A DNA stretch of 64,000 nt from Neoscytalidium dimidiatum (Eukaryota > Ascomycota > Dothideomycetes > Botryosphaeriales > Botryosphaeriaceae). Every line of letters begins with the position of its first letter. The first letter of the stretch is position 1. The notes beneath the pieces are model-generated. The model was not told where the DNA came from. It saw only the letters and a list, made by a program, of their open reading frames with translations, and searched no databases. The position numbers and the translations under genes were made by a program. Below are positions 10,879 through 21,182 of the stretch, piece after piece. The stretch spans positions 186,001 through 250,000 of the forward strand of contig CM074700.1 of the NCBI GenBank assembly GCA_037367355.1, given 5' to 3'.

Positions 10879-11442
10879 TGTTGTGGTGGTATTTTTATTT
10901 TTATTTTTATCTTTGCTTGTCGGGACTAGGGCGTGCAGTAGGCGGCCAAGGATGGGAACGCGGCACGGAGGAGGCTAGCGGCGGGGGAGGGGAAAGGTGA
11001 CGGAAAGCCCGGGGAGTCGGAGTTTGCTTGAAGGTTGGCGAGAGCAGCTCAGGCGGGAGAGTAAATAAAAATTGAGACCTCAGGCCATGGCAGGGAACGG
11101 CGGGGCAAGGTGAGCCGGGGGAGGGGGAGTGGGTGGGCAGGGTCGGCGGGGACGATCCGGGAACAAATAGGCAAACACGAAGGCATGTGACCGCGTGCAC
11201 CGCTTTGTTGGCCCCGCGCGAACCTGCACCATCCCATCCACCAATAATGACTCACGCGATACCCAGACCACCGCTCTCTTCCTAGCCAGACTCTTAGCCA
11301 GAGTCAGCCTATCGAATCAGACCCGCCATCGCCCCTGCGCCCACCAGAAACTACTGATACAAGTGTCATATTCTCGCGTCGTGGACCATCCCCACTCGCC
11401 TTCCCCAGTGGGCGTCGCCGGCATTACACAGTACATGCTTCC

Positions 11443-11493
<51 letters not shown>

Positions 11494-11516
11494 GTGGCGC
11501 GACACGACAGGACGAC
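10879..11516. other. intergenic with microsatellite
   Basis: Holds the promoter side of the methyltransferase gene and the 3' side of the SAM35-like gene. A/T-rich just upstream of 10878 (TTTTTATTTTTATTTTTATC). No coding frame is supported. Confidence 0.6.
11442..11489 (+). repeat. (CTGT)12 microsatellite
   Basis: Twelve perfect CTGT units, about 30 bases downstream of the stop of the SAM35-like gene on the minus strand, so likely in its 3' untranslated region. Confidence 0.95.
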
Positions 11517-12611
11517 TCAATTGCCCTGGAAAAACGCCTCGAAAACGCGCTCCTGATGTCGCACCAGCCGCTGTCTCGCCCTCACCGCATCGCCCAGCCT
11601 TGATTTGGCCCAGCCGCCCGCGCCCCCCAGGTCCTGCGTGAGCAGCAGGTGCGTGTACGCGAAGACACTTGCGTCGAACAGGCCCGGGCGCGCCGCCCCG
11701 AAGAACCACCTGTCCGTGCCCAGCGCGCTCTCCAGCGCCCGCAGCGCGTCCTCGGCCTCCGCGTATATCGTCTCGGCGTCGACCACGGCCCCGTGCTTGA
11801 GTAGTTCAGTCTGTGCCGCCGCCCGCAGCTCGCGCGCAATGCTGGCCCGCACCACCGCGTTAGACGACGCCCGGTCGATGTAGAGCGGCACCGCGATGGC
11901 GTCGAAGTTGCGCGTGAGGTACAGCGTGTATAGCTACAGACAGCCGTGTCAGCCGCGCGTCCGATGTCGGTGGGCTTGAGTGCAGCCAAGGGATGGGGCC
12001 TTACCCATGCGCGCCGTATATTGTGTTCCAGCAGGGACATGTACGCCTCGAAGCGATCGTCTTCGGGCTCTTCCACTGGCGTGCTGCCGTTGTCCGTCAC
12101 CCACTTCTGTAGCTTACTCGACGGTACCGGCTGAGGCTGGTCGAGAATCGAGGCATTGGCGCCGCCGGGTAGCAGAAATGGCAGTGCGCCACTGGGCGAA
12201 GCATGGTTACTGGATGGGACCGTGACGAAGTCGATGCCGCTGAATTTGAAGTATGCCTGCGACCAACACCTGCTGTTAGCCTCCAACGCTGGAGGATTTG
12301 CGGCCAAGTTGGGGTGGTCGGGGGTCACGCACCTGCCATTTCAGACAGCTGGGATTGAAAGACGGCTCGCCCCTCAGTGCACCATCTTCAGTCGTGAATA
12401 TGTACAGCTGGTGCCGTTGGCGCTCGCGTGGTGTGCGGTGTGGCAGCTCGTTCGCAGGATAGGTGACGAGGGGGAACTTGTCGAAGAGGCGCTTCACTGG
12501 AGCCGGGATGGTAGTGATGCTGGAGAAGGCGGAACGCGATCTCGCTGGCTGCGGCTGCTTTTGCTGTGGGCTGGAACCTGAATTAGCGGAAGGCTCATCT
12601 TTCGGTGGCAT
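11517..12611 (-). CDS. SAM35: Sam35/metaxin-like subunit of the mitochondrial SAM complex
   Basis: Peripheral outer-membrane protein that helps insert beta-barrel proteins into the mitochondrial outer membrane, GST-like fold. Exons 12611-12333, 12256-12005 and 11933-11517 (315 residues); introns of 76 and 71 nt, all phase 0. The N-terminal segment PAPVKRLFDKFPLVTYPAN, then LYIFTTEDG and SFNPSCLKWQAYFKFSGIDF, then NHASPSGALPFLLP, is the Tom37/metaxin N-domain as I know it from fungal Sam35 proteins. The C-terminal part (WFFGAARPGLFDASVFAYTH) is the metaxin GST-C signature. No membrane span, as expected. The ATG at 12611 is preferred because residues from an upstream in-frame Met (12752) look like untranslated leader. 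Sam37 or metaxin 1 is the alternative name. Confidence 0.85.
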
Positions 12612-12994
12612 CGTGCTCTGCCATGGTGGAGGAATTGCGCAGCTCGATGCGCTCGCCAGCCCCGAAGATATGCATCCGGCTAAACCTCGCAGAAATCGTT
12701 CCCGAAAAACGTCATTTTCGGTCCAGACGTGCAGACCCTGGCAACCTTGCAAACCTAATTTGATCGTCTCAATTGAAATGTCCCCATTTCTTCACCAAGA
12801 CCGGCTTTCATCCGCGCGGGATAGTTTATCTATATTGGCCTACCCAATGAGCAATACATCTGCCTGCTACGCCAATACCTAGCAACGAAAGAATATTCCT
12901 ATCCGCAAGAGACTCTGGCTTATTTCCCAACGCTGGACTCCCTATATTTGGAACTAGTGTAAATATGGCCTTGAAACGAGTGGCATATCAAAAC
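12612..12994. other. intergenic, no gene seen
   Basis: Short interval between two minus-strand genes; promoter of the SAM35-like gene and 3' region of the next. No coding frame supported. Confidence 0.6.
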
Positions 12995-14272
12995 TCACCT
13001 GTCATCTTCATCACCCCACATTCCGTCGCGAAGAGCATACTCTGGGTTAAGAAACCCTCCAGGGCCGTAGCGACCGGCAAAGTGGACCGACGAGTCCTTG
13101 GTTGAGCCGGCATGTCCAGGGTAAGGTGGCGGCTCCAGAGCGGAAACAGGGGACATTCTGCCGGAGGCCCCGTCTCCAGCAAGCGGAGAAATTGGAGATA
13201 TCGGAGGAAATGTCAGTCCGGCTGGATCCTGGGAAGTGCCATTCATTTCAGAGTTCTTCGAAGGAGCTTCCAACTCGAAACGGCTGGGTGAGACATCCTC
13301 GAGCTCTGCCCACTGACTGATCGGCTCGGCAGCATCCGGCTTGGGGCTAGGTCCGACATTGTCCGGCGGATTCGGCTGGTCCTGCCGGTCCTTGTGGAAT
13401 CGACGACATGCCCACCAAAGTCCCAAGCCAGTGAGAACGCAAAAGCTGACAACGCCAAAGGCTATACCTACGTTCCTGGATTTTGTACCGTGAGAGTCTT
13501 CTGTGAGCGTATTGTTCTTTGACGCAGACGCATGAGTCGATGAAGTCATGCTCGGGAGCATGGCTGTCCCAGTGATGAACGAATCGCGTGAACTCGATGT
13601 TGTCTCCGTGGCGGTTATATACGGAGCACTTCTCGATGTGGCACCAGAGGCTCCGGAACTGGCTACAGAGCTCCAAGTGTACACCGGCACAATATCGAGG
13701 AATCCTCCTGATAACGGAACAGACTCTTTCACTTCGCTGGTTCCGCACCCTACCTGAGTGATTTCGTAGTCGTCGTTGGAAACCGTCCAGCAAAAGGGAC
13801 CGGACTCATAGCTGTAGGAAAATATTAGCCGAGTAATTATTTTTTTTGGGTACCAGCATACAAACCACGCAGCGCATCCGATCAAGGCGTCACAGGACTT
13901 GCTCACAAGGCTTTCCCTGTCAACGCATGTTGTTGCAGGCACACAATTCTCCAGACTACAGCCAGTCAGTACATTTCACTCCGTTACCAAACCATGTAAC
14001 GCCTACCTTCGACAGCAACCAATATATCCGGAATTGTCGCGTATGCAAAACTGACCAGAATTGCAAGAAAAGATTCCATCAGCATCACACGATTGTGGGT
14101 ACTGTCGAAGCGGCGTTCCACCAGACACACCACGACCATGCTCAGAAGCCGGAATAAGAGCCGAGGATGTGATAGAATGAGCGAGTCCATCAGCCAGGAC
14201 GGCGAACAGTAGGTATAGCAGACTCAAGAAGGCGAGCCTGGCTGTGGCACGGGTGGTAGAGCTAGTACGCAT
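12995..14272 (-). CDS. secreted-domain, single-pass membrane protein with Cys-rich ectodomain
   Basis: Exon 1 14272-14007 encodes a signal peptide (ARLAFLSLLYLLFAVLADGLA) and a Cys motif CDADGIFSCNSGQFCIRDN, GYIGCC. Intron 13956-14006 (51 nt) leads to exon 2 with ENCVPATTCVDRE and further paired Cys. A Ser/Thr-rich stalk follows, then one membrane span (VGIAFGVVSFCVLTGLGLWW) and a basic CRRFHKDR stop-transfer. The rest is a disordered Pro-rich cytoplasmic tail. The pattern matches a fungal surface-protein family I recognise by its Cys spacing but cannot name; a sensor or adhesin-like role is inference. A 54-nt stretch, 13812-13865, may be another in-frame intron (donor GTTTGT, acceptor TACAG): removal would turn a Lys/Ile-rich loop into GCAACYESGPFC, closer to the family pattern. 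Without that removal the frame is still open. Confidence 0.75.
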
Positions 14273-15735
14273 CTTTAGGATCCTTGAACTCGTCTTGAAC
14301 TCGTGTGATAGCCTGTCTCGTTCCCGGACGTCTTCGTGTATGGAATTTGCCTGTGGATTTATGGGTGCTGAAAGAGCGAAAGAATTGTCGAGGTTACGGA
14401 GATGAGTAACGCCGACCTAGGCTTTTTCTAGACAGGTCCGGACTCGTGTCGATTTATACCCTTCCGGGAATTGGTTTCTGTTGCAGTAGGTAGAATTGAG
14501 CGTTTCTGTAGGCACCTTAGAGAGTAGAGTTGGTTTGGTTACGCCAAAACCAGCTTGATATGCCGCAGAGGCTGTCAGTCCAATTTGGCGCGGCTGCCTG
14601 CCCTCGCAGGGTCCGAGTGAGGTGCGACACCACCTCTGAAAAGCGCCACTTGTCTACTATGTCAGCAAAGATCTTGCTATGTGGACAGAGTTTGCTGGGG
14701 TGAGATAGGCGTACACTAGGCTCTGAAGACGAATAGGCAATGGAGTGACGGTGGAGGGAAGAGGAGTCAGTATCTGCGCGCGCGGGCGGTGTTGAGGAGC
14801 TGTACGTCTGGAAGTGAGCCACCAGCTATCCCACAAGGTGCAAAGTCACGAAGCTCAATGCGGGGAAGTGGCGGTCCGGGTGGGATTCGGCGGATGCGAC
14901 GCAATGGGGCGGGTAAGGGTACCGCAGGGCGCGGTCAAAGGAGACTCTAGGACGCGCGCTCGATAGCACCACCATGAATCGGCGCGACGCTCGTGATGCT
15001 AGTATTAGCCGGTTGGGACGTGTTTATATGGAGAGGATAAGCGAAAGAGTTGTCTGTGTGACTAGAAAGACGTAGGCGACATAGACGAGGCAGTGCCAAG
15101 GAATGGTCGTCGATATGGGTAGGGTGTCATCCAGGGTCCAGCGCGGAGGCGGAGGATGCTATATTTCCGCGGGTCTAACTTTCACATGTCCGGAGATAGA
15201 GCAGATTCTTCGCACGGACTACTCTTACATAAAGCAGAATTGTACCTGTCTGTTTTGCGATGGTTGGCCTCTCTCTGCCTAGTCTGGTTTCCAAGTCGAC
15301 GGGGAAGATGTAGCTCTCGAAATAGCAAGTTACATATTCACCATTATCTCAACTGATTGGATCAGTAGTTGAAGGCCGTCCAGCTCAGAAAGCACGTCGA
15401 CGGTTCGAGAAGCCAGGTCCCTATGATAACAATTATGAAGGTACCGATATACGCGTCAGGTTCACAAAATGGCAAGAATTCAACATAAAGACACCACTGC
15501 TAAATCATGATATATTTCGACAGCAAGCAGCCATTGCTTTGGCAATGCGGAGAGAAGACCATCGGAGGACAGGCTGCGGGATATTGTAGGGGTCCTCGTA
15601 ATTTCCAAAAAAAAAAAAAAAAAAGGTTCTTCACTAGAAAGCGACATCATCTTGAGGAGCAGTTAGTATGAGGCATCCCCAAAGAGCATCTCATAAACGT
15701 ACCTCAACAGTAGTTGTAAACAGTGAAAGAGTTCT
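14273..15735. other. intergenic, no gene seen
   Basis: Promoter side of the membrane-protein gene; a CCTAGG/GGTACC-rich stretch but no supported frame. A(18) tract near 15607-15624. Confidence 0.5.
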
Positions 15736-16212
15736 TTAATCAAAGGGTAGTCGCACTCTGACGGACGCAAAGAAAAGCAGAAGGCACCGAGTAAGAGCTA
15801 CCCGATCCTTCAATGCTGCGAAAGTTAGACCATACCCAGATTGCCTGGGGGAATCCGCTGTTTTCCACAGAGAGGTTCCCACCATATCTTCACGCATCCC
15901 TCCTTCCTCATCTCTGCTCTTGCAATGCTGTTCAACCCTGACCTCACAGTCCGCCAAAGGTCTGCACTTCTTAGGTAGAATCGGGCAAACTTTCTTTGTG
16001 TTGTAGGTCTTGCAATGCCCCTTCTTGACCAACTCTTCTCCTGTGACCCCGGTGGATTCTGGGATAACTTCCTGGCGGAGGGCGAGCACGGCTTCCAAAC
16101 CATGGTAGGTAGGTGTGCATCCTGCAGGAAGAAATTCCGATGACAACTCAGACGCGGTACTTCCGCTTGCGTGCGTCATTCGAAATGGAATATAAGAATC
16201 GTACTTGATCAC
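15736..16212 (-). CDS. doubtful small hypothetical protein
   Basis: A 158-codon frame starts four bases into the end of the adenosine deaminase gene. It has several Cys (CKTYNTKKVCPILPKKC, CEVRVEQHC) and ends in a hydrophobic stretch. No known family. Overlap with the upstream stop and absence of splice or start context make chance likely; it may simply be the 3' untranslated region. Confidence 0.2.
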   Translation of the reverse strand: MIKYDSYIPFRMTHASGSTASELSSEFLPAGCTPTYHGLEAVLALRQEVIPESTGVTGEELVKKGHCKTYNTKKVCPILPKKCRPLADCEVRVEQHCKSRDEEGGMREDMVGTSLWKTADSPRQSGYGLTFAALKDRVALTRCLLLFFASVRVRLPFD

Positions 16213-18192
16213 ACTTCCAGGCCCGCTGCGTACTCTTCATATTCAGCGACAATCCAACGGCAGAAACTTTCCCACTGTTCTCTGAAAATCCTGAGGCCAT
16301 CCTTTATTTGGTCATCTCTGAGGCAGCTATACTTGATGCTCCATTCAATAAGCTGTCGCCAGCCGTGAACGCTCATGGTCGGTGTGCCAACCATGACTTG
16401 GTAAAATTCGTGGTTCATATCGGCTCTATGGTTGCACATTAGCGATGCTCTTCCCATAACATGAGTCCGTGAGAATGCCTACCCAAAAAGCGCCGGATTG
16501 TCCGCATTGACTGTACAGGGAATGCCAGCAGCAAGGATCTCAGGGTATGGGTGTTCCTTGACGTTCCGGCACAGGTGGAGCAGCTCATTCGAAACTGGGC
16601 ATAGCTCGATGCAGATGTTCAATTCCTTGAAACGCTCAATGAGCTTCGGGTGCTTCGTAAGCGCGAATCCATGCCCCACGCGTTTGGCTTTGAGTAGGAC
16701 AGATTCGTAGAGATTCGAATTTTCAGGATCCTTGGTGCCGCCGGTATCTAGAAGCGTTTCTCCAGCATGGAACATAAAAGGGATGTCGAGATTCAATCTC
16801 TCACAGGTCTTGACAAATGACAAGAGCTCATCACGGTAGAATCCGATGGGATTCGGGCGGTCTTCAGCGCCAACCAGATCAAAACCTGAACTGTCAACAT
16901 GGAGAGACTTTGCCTGGAAATGAGGAAACTTACCACAAATGAGATCAGGGAACTTTATCTTCAACTTAATGCAGTCCTCCAATTCTGACTGCATCTTCTC
17001 CTTGGGGATGGACCGAGGAGTGCAATAAATGATCTTAATTCCCCAGGGCAACTTGGAGAGTTCGCCTTTACTGTCAAACTCCCGTTGACAATTGGCTATG
17101 GCTTCTTGGATGATTATCATTTGCCCTTCGAGATCAATCATTCTCCGGCCATCATCTGAAGGTATGGCTTTATCCATGAGCATGGGACGTAGCTCGGCGT
17201 ACATGACTCCATTAGCCACCATATTCCTCATGGCCTCTTCGACGTACCAACGGTATGCGGTCTCAAAGTTAAGAAGACCCTTGAAGCATCTCGTGGCTTG
17301 GTTAAAACGCGCCCAAATGCTAGAGAATTGTGAGCGCAAGCATGTTTCCTACTACGACGAGATTCTGAACCTACCCGTTTACTGTTTGTGATGTGCCATA
17401 GACTTCCTCCTCTGAAAGAACCATCTTTTGCCGGACCCACCCGTTGGCATCGAGCCCTCGGCTTGAATCCGGATCCTGAAATCTTCTCTGAAAGTTGACC
17501 CACTTCATCCAGGGGTTGTTGGGCGTGTTCTTGAATGCGGGATCATAGTTCTCGGAGAACAGGTCTGCCTCCGGATGATCCGATGGCAATACAATGAAGA
17601 CAATCTCGGTTTCCTCATAATGTCTCGGCGTAACTAATGGTTGTGTGCTCCTTACGAACATAGTATCCATATCCCGAACACGCTCCAACAGACTATCGAC
17701 AGGAAGCTCAGCGTTAAAATGGGCATGTAGATGAGCACCTTTAGGCATGTGTTTGACTATGTTGAAAAGCTGACTCTGCTTCTCAATCCTCTCCTTGTTG
17801 GTAAGAAACTGGCCCCCCATATCTCGGGTAGATGGCCCCGGTATTGATTCTGAGGCCTTATTACCGAAGAGATTGTCGCGCTCATGTTCTCGTATTTTCC
17901 ACACGATATGGGCAGCACGATGTTGGGAGTCTGAAGCTGTGTTTTTAGATTCTCTATCCCAAGAATCGGTTTGTTCCTCCCTTAGAAGCTCGCCTCGTTG
18001 TTGCTTATACTCTTGTTGCCGCTCCGGATCGTTGAGATTTTGCTTAAGCAGGTCCCCTGATTGTCGTAGCTTCTCTTCATCGTTCATCTCATCAACAGGT
18101 TGCTCGTCGGCTTCCGCAGGTGGTGTGGCCGGCAGTTCTTGATGCTTTTGCTTCTTGCGAGGGGAGTCATCCGACTTTTCAACAGTAGGCAT
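16209..18192 (-). CDS. ADGF/CECR1-type adenosine deaminase homologue
   Basis: Metal-dependent deaminase of the ADA-related growth factor branch, converting adenosine to inosine in characterised members. Exons 18192-17375, 17319-16934, 16885-16483 and 16425-16209 give 607 residues; introns of 55, 48 and 57 nt. Zinc and catalytic signatures in order: KGAHLHAHF, FMFHAGETL, KRVGHGFAL, ELCPVSNELL, and NADNPALFG. The last usually reads DDP; here the second Asp is Asn. Family members are commonly secreted, but I see no signal peptide: residues 1-100 are charged, with a basic PRKKQKH patch and Glu/Gln/Arg-rich helix, suggesting an intracellular enzyme. An ATG at 18249 would add 19 residues. The 48-nt intron is in frame, so the unspliced form stays open. 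Substrate preference cannot be read from sequence. Confidence 0.85.
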
Positions 18193-19907
18193 TGTATTGG
18201 CCCTCGGCTCCTTTTCATTGAGGCCGCTCTTGCTTTCTCTCTTGCGCAACTTATATGTATAGGTCCTGGCAAAGTGTTAGATTGGGCGGGGTGGGGGCCA
18301 GGAGCGGCTGAAGTTTGTCCTCGGCGGGAACAGAGAGGGACAAACCGGGGTGAGAGCGCACGCAACCAATGTTTTCCTGGTCCGGGCATTGTTTCAGATT
18401 CGGAGTCGTACGACATGCTTGAGAGTTTGATTTGTCGGCAAGGAAGTCACCTTTCTCTTCGTTCATTCAAGTGCTGGCGGATAGAAATTGAGGGGAACAC
18501 CCAAGCGCCGGGTGGCAAAAACCCATGAAAGGGCTTGATTGCGAAGAAACCCTCAGCTTATAAGTATTGGGGGTGTAAGCACAGGCAAGGCTGCAATTTG
18601 ATGACTCTTAATTTCGCACTTTTCAACAAGCGAGGGGACAGTGAGAAGTGCGATTGGTGGCCGAGGCCTCTGTCCGTTGGTTCACCGTTCTGCAAGGCTC
18701 GCAGTCAGCCTTGCGCAGGCATATTTTTTTTTTTTTTTGCAGTAAAGGGTGGGAACCGAGCAGAGCACAACCAGGTAGTTTAGAGATTTTATATGGACGA
18801 GGCTGACTGCTGCGCCCCGTCACCCCGCACGCCAGCTGTACCAGCGTGTGCGACAGCAATAAATAAAAAAAAAGGGCGAGGTTGGATAAGAAATGTTTGC
18901 GGACGAGTATAAAATGCGGGTGGCAGACAGGGCGAGACTTATGAAAGACGCAAATGAGACAGAGCATGATTTGGGGTCCAGCAGAAAAGCAGGTTGCTCA
19001 AAGCTGGAACACGTCACGCATGGTCTTCGGCCAAGTCGTGGGCGTGTGCGGTCGCGGTCTGAAAGGGGCGAAGGCGCAGCACTCAGCCTCCACAGCGGGC
19101 GCGTGGTGACCGGAAGCGGCAGCGGACAGCAAGGAGAGTAACTTACAGATGGCAGTCGGCAGTCGTCCGGAGGGGTGAGGTCGCAGAGTCGGCGGGCTGC
19201 GAATGGGGCCTCGGGGGCGGTAGCGTCGTGGGTTGGGCTGAGGATGTGCGTGCGGTCGCTCGCCGGGGAATAGGCTGGGCTGGGCTGGGCTGGGCCGCAG
19301 GCAGGAACGCACGTCACGCCTGCCGGGCCCTGTTCGCTGCCGCCCCACACTTGCCAGCGACCCTGCCGACGCCCGTTTTGTCTGCGCCTGTCGCGCGGCT
19401 GTCGGCGCGCGTCCTGAGTCAATAACTGAACAACAGACCCGCTTCCTGCGAAGACAACCTTCACCGCAAGACAGGCGCGCGCAACCGAATGTGGTGGTTT
19501 CAGGTGGAGTTTGGGAGATGGCGAGCACCAGAGCGGAGGCTGTGACTTGTTGGAGCCTGGAGATCGCCAGCTGACCGCGCGCTGGTTGGACACCGGGAAG
19601 GCTGAACAACCCACCCCGATCCGTGGGGGCTGCGTGCATGCAGCTGTTAGCGCACTCGTCCCCAGCGAGTGCTGCTTTTTTCCTCTCCTCTCACCGGCTT
19701 CTCGTGCTTCGCCGCAGCAAGAGCCGCACTGCTCCCAGCCTGAGGCTGCGTCCGAGCTCCCTCTCGACGCCGCGCCTAAATTGATATTTATTCCTTCCTG
19801 TCGCCTGGCTGCGCCTTCACCTCTTTCTATCTCTTCGCAGCTAGCTTCCCGCTGAAGGATCCGAGCGAGGCATACCCCAGGCTCGACCTCCCATCCCCCA
19901 CCTCGTC
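18193..19907. other. long intergenic between divergent genes
   Basis: About 1.7 kb with T tract at 18725-18738 and a GGGCT-type short repeat. Frames such as 18820-19614 (-) have no family features. Likely promoters of the deaminase gene (left) and the membrane-protein gene (right). Confidence 0.5.
19275..19294 (+). repeat. (CTGGG)4 tandem repeat
   Basis: Four perfect 5-bp units within the upstream region of the membrane-protein gene at 19908. Confidence 0.85.
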
Positions 19908-21182
19908 ATGGCCGACAACTCTGGTTCGCAGGGCGACGGCGTCCCGGGTGACTTCTTCAGCACCATTCCCAATTTCGTCAGCATCCAGCTTGATATCGTT
20001 GGTTTCCTCGCCATTCTCGGCGAAGGTTCCGTTCTTGCAAATGCCCAAGTCTCTACTCTGTCCAAATGGATGTTTGTCCCGCGCTTGCTACCCGCTCCTC
20101 AAGCCTTGCTCCGCCCCAGTCGCCCGTCGAGACTCGAGCCTGCCCTCGGGCGCGTCACCGGAGTTGTGTCCGGTAACGACCGTGATTCTCTAAATCACAT
20201 CGGCTCTATAGTCCTGTAAGCAGCCCTAGTATAGCTTCTCCGCCGCGCAGAGCTAACCGTTCACAGAGACGCCGACTCGCTGAGCGAATTCGAGGTCCGC
20301 TGCGTCGAGATCGAGCGTAACGATGAAGCCCCGGTAGTCAAGGCCCGCGCTTTTGGCTGGCTCACTGCCAACAACATCCTCGGCGCCCTCTTTGCTCTTG
20401 CCATCCTCATTCTTGCCGCCATCTGGCAAGATGGCATGGCTCTTATTGCAGTCTGCTGCCTGTCGCTTCTTTCTACCGTCATCGGAGTGGGCAACAAGTG
20501 GACCTTGAAGCTGCCAAAGCGGAGATACACCAAAGGCCACGTCCCCCGCGGTGACGTGGTCATCCGCCATCCCAAAGGAAGCTTCCTCATCGTCAAGTGT
20601 AGTGAAGACGTCGCTCGTGAGATCTTCTTTGCGCCGGAGAACATCGAATACCTCCTTGAAGACCAAGTGCTGTACCGTCTTCTCGCTCTGGTTGGCTCTA
20701 TCCTGCTCATGGCTGGCGTCATCTGCCTCGCCAACTGTCAAGTCAAGTCACAGACCTGCTTCGCCGCAGCCTACATGATCCTCAACGCGACCTACTGGAT
20801 CGTCGCTGCCATACCCGCACGCGTGCACTGGAATACTTCTGCTTTCATCGTCCGCCCTCAGCGCCTGGAAAGCGCAGAATCGGAAAAGAACAGATACACG
20901 GACAAGAATGCATCCTTCACACAAGCTCTCTTCAAAGCTATTGTTGCTACCAAGGAGACTGACTGGGTCCAGCTTGGTGATGCTGCTCCACGGACACCTG
21001 TTTGGGACCAGTGGCTCCGAGAGGCCAAGGAGGCAGCAAGATCCGCCGGCATTGAAGTTAACAAGGAACACGGCATGACGATCTTCAAGGTGCCTCAAGA
21101 TTTCGACCCACAAGGTAGACTGGCCGAGCTGCTCAACGATCCGGATCTCAACGCTTCAATTCAGCAAAGCGCTCACGTCTGA
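19908..21182 (+). CDS. fungal multi-pass membrane protein, function unknown
   Basis: Exons 19908-20215 and 20267-21182 encode 407 residues; the 51-nt intron (GTAAGC...TTCACAG) restores a Leu codon. After a soluble N-terminus, two membrane spans occur at about 128-175 (NILGALFALAILILAAIW and ALIAVCCLSLLSTVIGV) and two more at about 230-285 (LLALVGSILLMAGVICLA and CFAAAYMILNATYWIVAAI). A weaker hydrophobic segment lies near residues 24-45. The C-terminal 120 residues are soluble, with VQLGDAAPRTPVWDQW. The layout resembles uncharacterised integral membrane proteins of ascomycetes; I recognise no functional domain. The exon junction is supported by continuity of the acidic segment (SIVLDADSLSEFEVRC). 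Confidence 0.8.

Noticed and set aside
11442..11489. CRISPR-like array
   Set aside because: A simple 4-bp microsatellite without spacers, in a eukaryotic genome.
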